Assembly (NCBI RefSeq): GCF_001541345.2
Contig: NZ_LMVL02000004.1
Coordinates: 372,001-436,000 of the forward strand
Length of the DNA: 64,000 nucleotides
Direction: 5' to 3'
DNA from: Gillisella vitis
GTDB taxonomy: Bacteria > Pseudomonadota > Alphaproteobacteria > Rhizobiales > Rhizobiaceae
The translations under genes were made by a program, and so were the position numbers. The notes under the pieces were generated by a model. That model saw only the letters and a list, made by a program, of their open reading frames with translations, made no database searches and was not told where the DNA came from. Numbering within the stretch: position 1 is the first letter of the stretch; each line of letters starts with the position of its first letter. This document shows positions 34,773 to 42,061 of the stretch, piece by piece.

Positions 34773-35255
34773 ATGGGCGAGGTTGCCGATCAACCGATTT
34801 TCGCTGCCGAACTGGTACCCTATCGGTCGCTGGGCCGAAAGGGGTTTCGCATCATGCTGATGCTGTCCGGCCTGGTCTGTGTCGGCTATGGCGGGTTTTT
34901 CCTGACGACGGGCGCCTGGCCAATCGGGTTTTTCTTCGGGTTGGATTTCCTGCTGCTCTACGGTGCCTTCCGGCTGAATTACCGCGCCGCCAAAGCCCGC
35001 GAGGAAGTGACGGTATCGCGCACCGCCATCTCTATCCGCAAATTCACCCCCTCGGGACGGATGACCGAATTTCGCTGGAACCCGTTCTGGGCGCGGTTTT
35101 TCGTCCGCCGCCATGACGAATTCGGGATCATCTCGATGTCGGTGCAGGGGCAAGGCCGGGCCACCGATGTCGGCTCCTTCCTCAATCCCGATGATCGCGA
35201 AAGCTTTGCCAAGGCCTTTCGCGGTGCCTTGGCAACGGTAACGCAGCGGATCTGA
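34773..35255 (+). CDS. DUF2244 membrane protein
   Basis: A 160-residue protein of the DUF2244 family. Two adjacent membrane helices (about residues 29-48 and 50-68, 'IMLMLSGLVCVGYGGFFLTT' and 'GFFFGLDFLLLYGAFRLNYR') precede a small beta domain with 'TEFRWNPFWARFFVRRHDEF'. The function of the family is not known; it is common next to nth in alphaproteobacteria. The ATG at 34773 follows AAGGAT; it diverges from nth with a 44-base gap. Confidence 0.85.
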   Translation: MGEVADQPIFAAELVPYRSLGRKGFRIMLMLSGLVCVGYGGFFLTTGAWPIGFFFGLDFLLLYGAFRLNYRAAKAREEVTVSRTAISIRKFTPSGRMTEFRWNPFWARFFVRRHDEFGIISMSVQGQGRATDVGSFLNPDDRESFAKAFRGALATVTQRI

Positions 35256-35336
35256 TTTCCGTCACCCCATGGCAAGAAACGGGTGGCACGGCACGGCCTG
35301 TCATGGTCAAACCTGTTGAGCCAAAGGAAGAGTGCC

Positions 35337-36224
35337 ATGACCACATTTGCCCGCAGTTTTGAAACAGGTGCCAGCGACATCACCCCCGAAGGGAGCGATT
35401 ACCAGACCGTGCGCCGGGTGATCGAGATGCTGACGCTTGACTATCGGGAGCAACCGGCGCTGGAAACCATTGCCGAGCGGCTTGGCCAATCCCCCACGCA
35501 ATTGCAGAAAACCTTTACCCGCTGGGCTGGCCTGTCGCCCAAGGCGTTCTTGCAAGCGGTGACGCTGGATCATGCCAAGCGGCTGCTGGGCCATGAAGGC
35601 CTGCCTTTGCTGGAAACCGCGCTGGAGCTTGGCCTGTCCGGGCCGGGCCGCTTGCATGACCTGTTCGTCAGCCATGAAGCGATGTCGCCGGGCGAATGGA
35701 AAGCCAAAGGTGCGGGCCTGACCATCCGCCACAGCTTCCACTCATCCCCCTTCGGCCAGGCGCTGGTGATGGTGACGGATCGCGGCTTGGCGGGCCTCGG
35801 CTTTTGCGATCCGGGCGAAGAAGCCGCCTGCTACGCCGACATGGCTGGGCGCTGGCCAATGGCCAATTTTGTCGAAGATCCGCTGGCCATCGAACCCTAT
35901 GTGGCCAGGATCTTCGACCCCGCCTGTTGGCAGGCGGAACAGCCCTTGCGCGTCGTGCTGATCGGCTCGGATTTCCAGGTCCGGGTCTGGCAAAGCCTGC
36001 TGCAAATCCCGCTTGGCCGCGCCGTCACCTATTCCGACATCGCCCAGAAAATCGGCCAACCCACCGCCAGCCGCGCCGTGGGGGCAGCAGTGGGACGGAA
36101 CCCGATTTCCTTCGTGGTGCCGTGTCATAGGGCGCTGGGCAAAAGCGGAGCGTTGACGGGGTATCATTGGGGCTTGACGCGGAAACGGGCGATGCTGGGG
36201 TGGGAGGCTGGGCAGGTGGGGTGA
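35337..36224 (+). CDS. ada: Ada-like regulator / O6-methylguanine-DNA methyltransferase
   Basis: A 295-residue protein joining an AraC-type DNA-binding domain ('ETIAERLGQSPTQLQKTFTR' to 'LSGPGRLHDLFVSHEAMSPG', residues about 30-125) to an O6-alkylguanine-DNA alkyltransferase domain (about 140-290). The acceptor Cys is in 'ISFVVPCHRALGKSG', and 'FQVRVWQSLLQIPLGRAVTY' opens the active-site domain. The N-terminal zinc/phosphotriester domain of E. coli Ada is missing, so it cannot be switched on by phosphotriester repair in the classical way. The start at 35337 has AAGGAAG upstream. The 3' end is partly repeated at 37226-37409. Confidence 0.92.
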   Translation: MTTFARSFETGASDITPEGSDYQTVRRVIEMLTLDYREQPALETIAERLGQSPTQLQKTFTRWAGLSPKAFLQAVTLDHAKRLLGHEGLPLLETALELGLSGPGRLHDLFVSHEAMSPGEWKAKGAGLTIRHSFHSSPFGQALVMVTDRGLAGLGFCDPGEEAACYADMAGRWPMANFVEDPLAIEPYVARIFDPACWQAEQPLRVVLIGSDFQVRVWQSLLQIPLGRAVTYSDIAQKIGQPTASRAVGAAVGRNPISFVVPCHRALGKSGALTGYHWGLTRKRAMLGWEAGQVG

Positions 36225-36263
36225 CGAGGAAAGGTCACGAACTGTCGCTGCGGCCTAAAACTC

Positions 36264-36779
36264 CTACAGGCTCGCTTTAACAGAATCGATGAATGTTTGC
36301 TTAAGGGTATTATATTCTGTCCGGCTCGCGGGGCTGCGGGCAATTGCCTGTTGTTTCTCGGCGACATAAGCATCCCGAAGCAATGGATCCCGCCGAAGCG
36401 CGTCCCTGAAAGCAAGATTTGAGCACCACGACTCCCCCATGTATTCCACGACATGTACGAGATGGGTGCGTTCCGTTTGATCCTTTCCCCTACCAAAAAT
36501 ATGATGCCCCGGTACGCCTGCATTTGCAGCGTAGTCATATCCAAGCTGCAAGAGCGACTCCCGGCATTTTTCCCAATCTGCAAGCGGCATGACGCCGATA
36601 AGGATGTCCAGGATCGGTTTGGCTTTCATGCCCCTAATGGCAGTAGACCCATAATGCTCGATGCTGCGGGCAATTGCTCCCAATGCATTTGAGATCCGCC
36701 GTTGCTCACGAACAAATTCGCCTTCCCAAGCAGGGTCATAGTCAACGAGAAGGTTTACATTATGCTTCAGCCCCAACAT
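36264..36779 (-). CDS. GrpB family protein (UPF0157)
   Basis: A 171-residue member of the GrpB/UPF0157 family, which has a nucleotidyltransferase-like fold: 'VDYDPAWEGEFVREQRRI' at the start, 'SIEHYGSTAIRGMKAKPILD' with the G-S-T-[AS] and the metal-type Asp pair ('DILIGV'). Some family members are fused to dephospho-CoA kinase; function alone is unknown. It lies on the opposite strand directly after ada, inside the interval bounded by the two copies of the ada 3' end. Start with GAGG upstream. Confidence 0.88.
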   Translation of the reverse strand: MLGLKHNVNLLVDYDPAWEGEFVREQRRISNALGAIARSIEHYGSTAIRGMKAKPILDILIGVMPLADWEKCRESLLQLGYDYAANAGVPGHHIFGRGKDQTERTHLVHVVEYMGESWCSNLAFRDALRRDPLLRDAYVAEKQQAIARSPASRTEYNTLKQTFIDSVKASL

Positions 36780-37225
36780 GTTTGGGAGTCCTCGAACACT
36801 TCTTCAACAAAGAGCATTTTTTAACCAAGGCGATCTCGCGAATATCGACATGACCACGATTGCAGTGATCCCTTTGTCGAAAGAGCAGAGGTCATAGGAT
36901 CGTGAAAGTGCGCATCGGGCGGGAGTCGAACCCGCAAGGGTTCCCCCCTCACGTTGCTGCGTGGCATTACCATTCTGCAACCGATACACATCTAATTGAT
37001 AGCAAAACCAACCAATGAATTCAATCAAGCACGCCAGGAACTGTTGTTCACATTCAGACTTGAACGCTATTGCCCTAGAGCAGACTTTTCCCTTGAGCAT
37101 GAAGTCGAGAAAGTTTACCATCACAATCTGGAAGCCCGTCCAAACCTGCTGCCGGGTTGAAGGGTATATTGGAATTTTTTGACGACCGTGTTCATCAAGG
37201 TCGAAGCGTAATCGGCGGACTTCGA
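36780..37225. other. Intergenic stretch around the tRNA-like element
   Basis: Apart from the tRNA-like element at 36912-36987 I see no gene. The composition is lower in GC than the flanking core genes. Its right edge is the abrupt start of ada-homologous sequence near 37226. Confidence 0.5.
36912..36987 (-). tRNA. Degenerate tRNA-like element (probable pseudo-tRNA)
   Basis: On the minus strand this 76-base element has a tRNA outline. The acceptor arms GTATCGG and CCGATGC pair over 7 bp with one G-U. The D arm GCA...TGC has A14, R15, G18-G19 and A21 in place. The T arm GCGGG-TTCGACT-CCCGC is perfect. The middle is abnormal: only a 4-bp CACG/CGTG stem with a six-base loop is found where the anticodon arm should be, followed by a 14-base variable region that can fold as AGGG/CCCT. 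No CCA is encoded. I therefore read it as a broken or atypical tRNA and assign no amino acid. Confidence 0.5.
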
Positions 37226-37409
37226 CCAGAACATCGGCCAACCCACCGCCAGCCGCGCCGTGGGAGCCGCCGTGGGCCGCAATCCGATTTCCTTCGTGGT
37301 GCCGTGTCATAGGGCGCTGGGGAAGAGCGGCGCGTTGACGGGGTATCACTGGGGCTTGACGCGGAAACGGGCGATGCTGGGGTGGGAGGCTGGGCAGGTG
37401 GAGTCTTGA
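37226..37409 (+). pseudogene. Second copy of the 3' end of ada
   Basis: The last 58 or so codons of an ada-like gene are present without the rest: the peptide runs from 'IGQPTASRAVGAAVGRNP' through 'VVPCHRALGKSG' to 'GWEAGQVES' and a stop. At DNA level it is close to 36049-36222 but differs mainly at third codon positions (for example GCAGCAGTGGGACGG against GCCGCCGTGGGCCGC). It is therefore a diverged allele, not a recent local copy. This looks like the scar of recombination with a related genome. Confidence 0.8.
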
Positions 37410-37801
37410 TGTTCGCGGTTGTCCTATCGCGAACTGTGGTTGCTTCAATACACCGTCCAATATACAACTTGTCCAGCGTCAATAATTCAAAGGTAGCCAC
37501 GTTGGGCGAACAGTATGATCTGGCAATAATGGAAGCCATTCTAAGCGCGTTAAAAGAGATGGAACGGAATGACGAAATTATATTATTCGGACCAACGCAA
37601 AGAAACGCTGCGGTGAAAATTGCCATTTCATTGAAATCGGTAATTCCCCAACCCAGTCTCACGCCCGAAGAGTTTTATGGCGTCAGAGCATTAATTCTTC
37701 ATGCACTCGAAAGTAAGTCCTTTTTTGACTGGGAGATGCCTACCCTTACAGGGCTTACAGAAGAGAAATTCCGGGAGGTTGCACGAAAACTTCCTCACTA
37801 A
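37409..37801 (+). CDS. Hypothetical protein, 130 residues
   Basis: Not recognised. The N-terminal 25 residues are hydrophobic-to-basic; the rest looks like a compact helical/beta domain with 'LAIMEAILSALKEMERNDEI' and 'VRALILHALESKSFFDWEMP'. The proposed ATG overlaps the stop of the ada fragment and has GGAG just upstream; the start could lie further in. The base composition is lower in GC than the core genes. It belongs to the accessory patch. Confidence 0.5.
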   Translation: MFAVVLSRTVVASIHRPIYNLSSVNNSKVATLGEQYDLAIMEAILSALKEMERNDEIILFGPTQRNAAVKIAISLKSVIPQPSLTPEEFYGVRALILHALESKSFFDWEMPTLTGLTEEKFREVARKLPH

Positions 37802-38017
37802 TGATCGCTGCCGGCTCTAACGCACCATCGCTTTGTTACTGGTGGCAATTGGCTGGGTACGACTTCTCGCAACGAGTCTGAGATATTTGCATGCTTGCCA
37901 ATGACAATTAAGGTGATGAGCATATCCCGATCCGCGCTCAAATTTATTCTAAATTAGTAAATATTAATATTACTGGAATTGGCTCATAAGGGATATGTCA
38001 AGCGGAAGCCGTTGGGT

Positions 38018-38365
38018 TCAGTGGCTACCGACGTTATCATCGTTTATAAATCCCCAGCCATCAGCGTGACCATGAAAGCTTCGTGCGAGCTTGCCTAAGT
38101 CACTTTCATGCACGGTGATCTCGTTGAGATTGGGCTTTAACCGTAGACTGACAATCACGTCATACTCGCCGCTGTCTTTGAGATCAAACTCGGCTACCAG
38201 CCCTCGCGCCACAACGGCATCAACAAAGGATTGTGCGGCGGCTTTGTTGTTGAAGACATGTGCAAAGTCTATGATCCTCTCTTTAGAGAGATCGACCCCA
38301 TTTGCTTTCATATCGGCCAACACCCAAGCATTTTCTTCCAAACGAGCGTGATAGTCTTCGGCCAT
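38018..38365 (-). CDS. RraB-like (ribonuclease E inhibitor family) protein
   Basis: A 115-residue protein resembling the RraB family, whose E. coli member binds and inhibits RNase E. The family pattern is visible in 'NAWVLADMKANGVDLSKERI' (start of the domain), 'FNNKAAAQSFVDAVVARGLV' and the closing 'HGHADGWGFI' (D-G-W-G). The start at 38365 has AGAGG upstream. In accessory regions RraB-fold proteins also occur as stand-alone or immunity-like genes, so action on RNase E here is not certain. Confidence 0.7.
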   Translation of the reverse strand: MAEDYHARLEENAWVLADMKANGVDLSKERIIDFAHVFNNKAAAQSFVDAVVARGLVAEFDLKDSGEYDVIVSLRLKPNLNEITVHESDLGKLARSFHGHADGWGFINDDNVGSH

Positions 38366-38379
38366 TGCAGTCCTCTCCT

Positions 38380-38604
38380 CTATAGTTTTGTTTCCAACAG
38401 CGGAAAATAAGCTGGGCATTCGGCAGTTTCCGCCGTCTTCGTGCTTAAATTTGCGTGGCAGCTTTGGTAATCCACTAACGCCACGGTTCCCTCTACATAA
38501 TCTTCTTCCGTCAAGCAGCTGAAATCACAGAGATCAGATTTGAACTCAGACCCAACGGACACCATAGGCCCGTTGCAGTCATAGTGCACAGAAGCTAACG
38601 ACAT
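38380..38604 (-). CDS. Hypothetical 74-residue cysteine-containing protein
   Basis: Not recognised. The 74 residues hold five cysteines ('DCNG', 'DLCDFSCLTEEDY', 'SCHANL', 'ECPAYF') and are acidic. It lies 14 bases upstream of the RraB-like gene on the same strand, which suggests an operon, but there is no clear ribosome-binding site. It may be a fragment. Confidence 0.35.
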   Translation of the reverse strand: MSLASVHYDCNGPMVSVGSEFKSDLCDFSCLTEEDYVEGTVALVDYQSCHANLSTKTAETAECPAYFPLLETKL

Positions 38605-38663
38605 AAAACCATACGCGAAGATGCTTTCGAAAGGTCGGCGAATCAGTGATTAGGTACGAACCC

Positions 38664-39062
38664 ATGGAATTCGATCTCGGGGCGGGAGCGACAGCGGCGG
38701 ACCTTGCTCGTCTTGAGATGACTTACCACCCTGACTCAGGTGCGAAGGAACTGAGCGCGTATTTTTCTGTGAGCGGGCAGGACAAGCATCTGAGAGTGTT
38801 CTTTCCGCACGTAGACATTTTCCGAGTCATCGATGAGATGCACCGGACGCTGGAAGAGCAAGGGATGGAAATAGTGGGGCATCTCTCCAACCACTTTGCT
38901 TACAAAGTCCAGGGAAGTCCCTTCTGGGCAGCGCAACGCGAAGTCTTTGAAGTAGTTCTCCCGGAATCTACCCACTGCCTGTTTGTTACGGGAGGTGACT
39001 GCGTTGACGTGATTACAAGAGAAGAACCTCGCTTCTGCTGGGTCAATTCCAACACCGAATAG
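38664..39062 (+). CDS. Hypothetical protein, 132 residues
   Basis: Not recognised. The protein is acidic, soluble and rich in His and Phe in its second half ('HLRVFFPHVDIFRVIDEMHR', 'VGHLSNHFAYKVQGSPFW', 'CVDVITREEPRFCWVN'). Small acidic soluble proteins in such patches are often toxin-immunity proteins, but no family match can be claimed. The start is uncertain: a GTG at 38646 is in frame, and the ATG at 38664 is given here. Confidence 0.5.
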   Translation: MEFDLGAGATAADLARLEMTYHPDSGAKELSAYFSVSGQDKHLRVFFPHVDIFRVIDEMHRTLEEQGMEIVGHLSNHFAYKVQGSPFWAAQREVFEVVLPESTHCLFVTGGDCVDVITREEPRFCWVNSNTE

Positions 39063-39182
39063 GTTGGCTTGACCTAGTTAGCCGCTTCTGGCCCATTGCG
39101 GTCATCAGGCGACATCTGGACATAGATTGCAAAGCCTCTCTGGATTGATAGCATGACAGCATGCGACGTTCGTGGAGGTAAC

Positions 39183-39614
39183 ATGAATTACTCAAGTGTG
39201 GTTGGGGGTGATGAACTTTTGACATGGTTCGGGCAGACCCCGACCTTTCATGATGCCGAGATTGTCAGCCTATCGCTCAACCGAAGCGGGATCAGTGAAC
39301 TAAAGGTTCATGGCTGGATCATGACTGATGAAGTTGATCCGCGAGGCTACATCGTGCTGGACAAGCACGCGGTTGTGACCTTCACGTTCACCGACATCAT
39401 GGACCTCCAATTGGATGGTTTCAGCCGCCAAAACGTCATCGCGGGTCTTGTGCTTCAACGAGCGAGAGATAGGGGCCGTGCCGGTTATTACGCTTTGCCG
39501 GAGGAGGAGGGTGACATCGAGATTGAATTGCTTCCCTGCTATGGATTGGACGGCTTCATCAGGGCCAAAAAGATAACGACAGCCTTCTTGCCGGGACGAC
39601 CTGAGAAGCAATAA
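39183..39614 (+). CDS. Imm50-like immunity protein
   Basis: A 143-residue soluble acidic protein. The N-terminal pattern 'LTWFGQTPTFHDAEIVSLSL' with a following 'NRSG', and the later 'VVTFTFTDIMDLQLDGFSRQ' running into 'NVIAGL', match the layout of the Imm50 polymorphic-toxin immunity family (W-F-G-x-x-P-[ST]-F-H-D-A-E, then D-L-x-L-x-G-F-x-x-Q-N). The start at 39183 has a perfect GGAGGT site. No cognate toxin gene is adjacent, so it may be an orphan protecting against neighbours. The family call is by eye. Confidence 0.65.
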   Translation: MNYSSVVGGDELLTWFGQTPTFHDAEIVSLSLNRSGISELKVHGWIMTDEVDPRGYIVLDKHAVVTFTFTDIMDLQLDGFSRQNVIAGLVLQRARDRGRAGYYALPEEEGDIEIELLPCYGLDGFIRAKKITTAFLPGRPEKQ

Positions 39615-39742
39615 TCGATCTCAGGCCTGTGTCTCCAATTGGCGCGGAGCGGAGGACGGCAGTCGGCCCAAAGCGGACTCGGGCAGTAGCTGACCGCTAT
39701 TTCAAAGTCAGTTGCTGGCCCCGGATAAAGTTGTCACTCGCA

Positions 39743-40039
39743 TCAATCAGCGATGTTGTTGAGCAGCGTCTGGACCGCAAACCCTAAATCGTCTCCGGAC
39801 TGGTACTGGTCAACAACACCATACTGAGACCATGATGATCGGGCGAACCCCTCTTCGAAATGGTCGTAGAAGATAACCTTGTTGCCCATCAAGGCGACCA
39901 CCCAGCAGAGACCGTAGCCAGGCACCTCCCATTCTTCAGGCAGTCGCTTGATCATCTCCCAAAGCTTGCGCTGCCTGAAGGACATTTGGCTCCAGCCGTC
40001 ATTGATGTGGTCCCAGAGTTTCTCTTCGGGAAACGACAT
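39743..40039 (-). CDS. Hypothetical protein, 98 residues
   Basis: Not recognised. A soluble acidic protein with 'LWDHINDGWSQMSFRQRKLW' and 'VALMGNKVIFYDHFEEGFAR', and a C-terminal helix. The start at 40039 has GAGGG upstream, which supports a real gene. Context and size fit an immunity-type protein; no family can be named. Confidence 0.5.
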   Translation of the reverse strand: MSFPEEKLWDHINDGWSQMSFRQRKLWEMIKRLPEEWEVPGYGLCWVVALMGNKVIFYDHFEEGFARSSWSQYGVVDQYQSGDDLGFAVQTLLNNIAD

Positions 40040-40413
40040 TATGCCCTCGCTCGCCTGCATTCTTGTTCGCGATCTGAACGTTATATGGCAGAGGTCGCTA
40101 TCGCAATGACCGCTCCTGGCGCGATCCGTCAGAAGTCGCCTTTCGGCCCGAAGCTGCCATCACAAGCTTGCGAAAACAAGCTGGGCAGGCGGGAGGGTGC
40201 TTATCAGCGCTTGCACTAATCGCTGCTGGCGAGGGCTCCCCCTAAGCTCAATCGCTTCTCGGGTGCATAGTCCTTCAGAGCATCAATCAACTTGCGAATT
40301 CGGCGAGGCAGGTGCTGTCGTAACGAATAGTGACCGTCAGAAAGAACCACGAACGGATCTCGCCATCCGTTACAAGTAACGGTAGAACTCTCTGAGGAAT
40401 TCCGGGGAGCGAC
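40040..40413. other. Intergenic region with a possible gene remnant
   Basis: No intact gene seen. On the minus strand a frame ending at 40216 has a protein-like C-terminal part ('LRQHLPRRIRKLIDALKDYA') but no credible start, and it runs into the 5' end of the next gene. It is probably a fragment of a lost gene. Confidence 0.35.
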
Positions 40414-41619
40414 ATGGACGACGCGCATAAACAAGCGATCATCATTCGGGGCGCGGTTACTGCCGTGCTGGTCTTCGCGGGATTTGTATTTCCGCTACTC
40501 TGGATCGCGGCCGCGTTTTTCGCCTACACCACTTTCCAGGCTTTCCCGGATCTCGAGCCGGGAACGCCCGAAAGCATGTACCGAACCCGGCAGTCGACAA
40601 TGACCGCCGATGATCCCGAATGGCGCGAATATTTCTTGGCGGCCTGTGAGTCGCCTGCAGAGACTGCTTTCCTCGAAGCGATGATCAAGGGCTACGATCT
40701 GAAACCCGACAAAGGCATTCTTGTCGGCGCGGGGATCGAGCTAGACATGCAGACCGAATACAAGCCTTACCGGCTCGATTTCCTCGTGAACAAATGGCTT
40801 GTCGTCGAGGTCGATGGCGCAGAGTGGCATTCTTCTCCAGAGGCCGTTGAGCGCGATGGAATCAGGGACGAATTCTTCAGAGCCAAGGGCTTTGCCGTCC
40901 TGCGCATTCCGGCCAAGGTCGTCTTTCAGAAACCAACCGAAGCCGTGAGCAGTGTAAGGGCGGCCATCGCCAATGGCAGGCCAGCACAGAAGGTGGCCGC
41001 GAAGGTAGCGCCGATATCGGTCGCCAAGACCTTCACCAACTCGATGAGCGCGTTCGGGAAGTTCATGGACGATGTCGATGCTCACGTCACCAGGGAAAAA
41101 GCCATTCAGGAGGCCTTGGGACCATCAAGACAGACCTTCGATACCGAGAAGATGGTGATCGACTCCGGATTGGAAAATGCCAGGAAGGCGATAGCCCTTG
41201 AAGACGAGCTATCTGCGAATCCAAATCTTCGTAAGCATTTCGAAGATTATCATGCCGAATTCGAAGCGCTCTTGAAAAGCACGCGTTCTAAATCTGACTG
41301 CGGTCAGAGCGCGACAATCACAATCTCACCGATATCGTGGCCGAAGGCGCATCCGGATCCCGACTTGAACGCGACGATCATGGATATGCACTTCAAACTG
41401 CATGGCGATCGAACGCGCTACTTTAACGAGGTTCGACAGCAGATTTCGAAAGATCCACGCTTATCTCCTCACGTCCGAAGCCACTTGGAAAACCTCGGCT
41501 GCCATTCCTCGTGGAAGGAGATATCAATGAAAAAGGACCTGTTCTCGCTTGAAGCGTTTCTGAAAGAAATTGAGGCCGAGGGTGGGGGCGGCGCACGAAA
41601 CAATCCGCCGCCGAGCTAA
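40414..41619 (+). CDS. Membrane-anchored PD-(D/E)XK nuclease-like protein (DUF559/Vsr type)
   Basis: A 401-residue protein of unusual build. Residues about 8-42 form one or two membrane helices ('VTAVLVFAGFVFPLLWIAAA'). Residues about 78-180 resemble the DUF559/Vsr branch of PD-(D/E)XK nucleases: Glu83 in 'SPAETAFLEAM', Asp122 in 'YRLDFLVNKWLVVEVDGAEW', Glu132 and Asp134 in the same strand, and a following His139. The segment 'FFRAKGFAVLRIPAKVVFQK' is the usual end of the core. The remaining 220 residues are helical and charged with no known domain. It is in the accessory patch near immunity-type genes. Nuclease activity and a defence role are inferred. Confidence 0.65.
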   Translation: MDDAHKQAIIIRGAVTAVLVFAGFVFPLLWIAAAFFAYTTFQAFPDLEPGTPESMYRTRQSTMTADDPEWREYFLAACESPAETAFLEAMIKGYDLKPDKGILVGAGIELDMQTEYKPYRLDFLVNKWLVVEVDGAEWHSSPEAVERDGIRDEFFRAKGFAVLRIPAKVVFQKPTEAVSSVRAAIANGRPAQKVAAKVAPISVAKTFTNSMSAFGKFMDDVDAHVTREKAIQEALGPSRQTFDTEKMVIDSGLENARKAIALEDELSANPNLRKHFEDYHAEFEALLKSTRSKSDCGQSATITISPISWPKAHPDPDLNATIMDMHFKLHGDRTRYFNEVRQQISKDPRLSPHVRSHLENLGCHSSWKEISMKKDLFSLEAFLKEIEAEGGGGARNNPPPS

Positions 41620-42061
41620 TGAGCAGGGCGGCAGTCCTGTGAGGCCGATGCGGACATTTTCGCGGTCTAGGAGACGTCGGCGGACATCAGAAGTAGAGGC
41701 GACGGGCCTCATCCAGACCGGCCAGCGCTCTGTTGAGTTTGTTCACGTCACGCTCTTTGCTGTAGGCCGTTCGCGTAACACCGTTGATCCTGATCTCGAC
41801 GACGCTAACTTCTGTTCCATCCTTATGTGTGTCAGCGGATGCGGCGACGATCTTCTCTCCAGGATCCGTAAGCCGCTTTGGCCTTCATCGTCAGTGTTCG
41901 ACGGGTCGTCCACTGCTGAGGGTTCACGTCCATGGATATATGTGAAGCGGAGTAGAACGTTTGCCATCCATCGGAGTTGGAACGACGTTCTGGAGCCGGA
42001 AGATCATACGCGTTGATTGGTCGTCGATGACCGCTCATGGCGCAAAGCAGCCATCCTCTCC
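41620..42061. other. Gene-poor stretch with decayed coding sequence
   Basis: No intact gene is supported. The left part reads as coding on the minus strand but is broken (see 41687-41884). The right part, up to the SorC gene, shows no protein-like frame or obvious repeat. Confidence 0.4.
41687..41884 (-). pseudogene. Fragment of a broken gene
   Basis: On the minus strand 65 open codons end in a normal-looking C-terminus ('TEVSVVEIRINGVTRTAY' then 'DVNKLNRALAGLDEARRLYF'). The amino-acid use is protein-like, but the frame has no ATG, GTG or TTG and is closed upstream by two stop codons. It looks like the tail of a gene cut by a frameshift or deletion. The family is unknown. Confidence 0.35.

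Noticed and set aside
36912..36987. Functional tRNA gene
   Set aside because: The anticodon arm cannot form the normal 5-bp stem with a 7-base loop and no CCA end follows, so no anticodon can be assigned.
36225..42061. Intact integrative element or prophage
   Set aside because: No integrase, transposase or phage structural gene is present; only edge scars and small cargo-type genes are seen.
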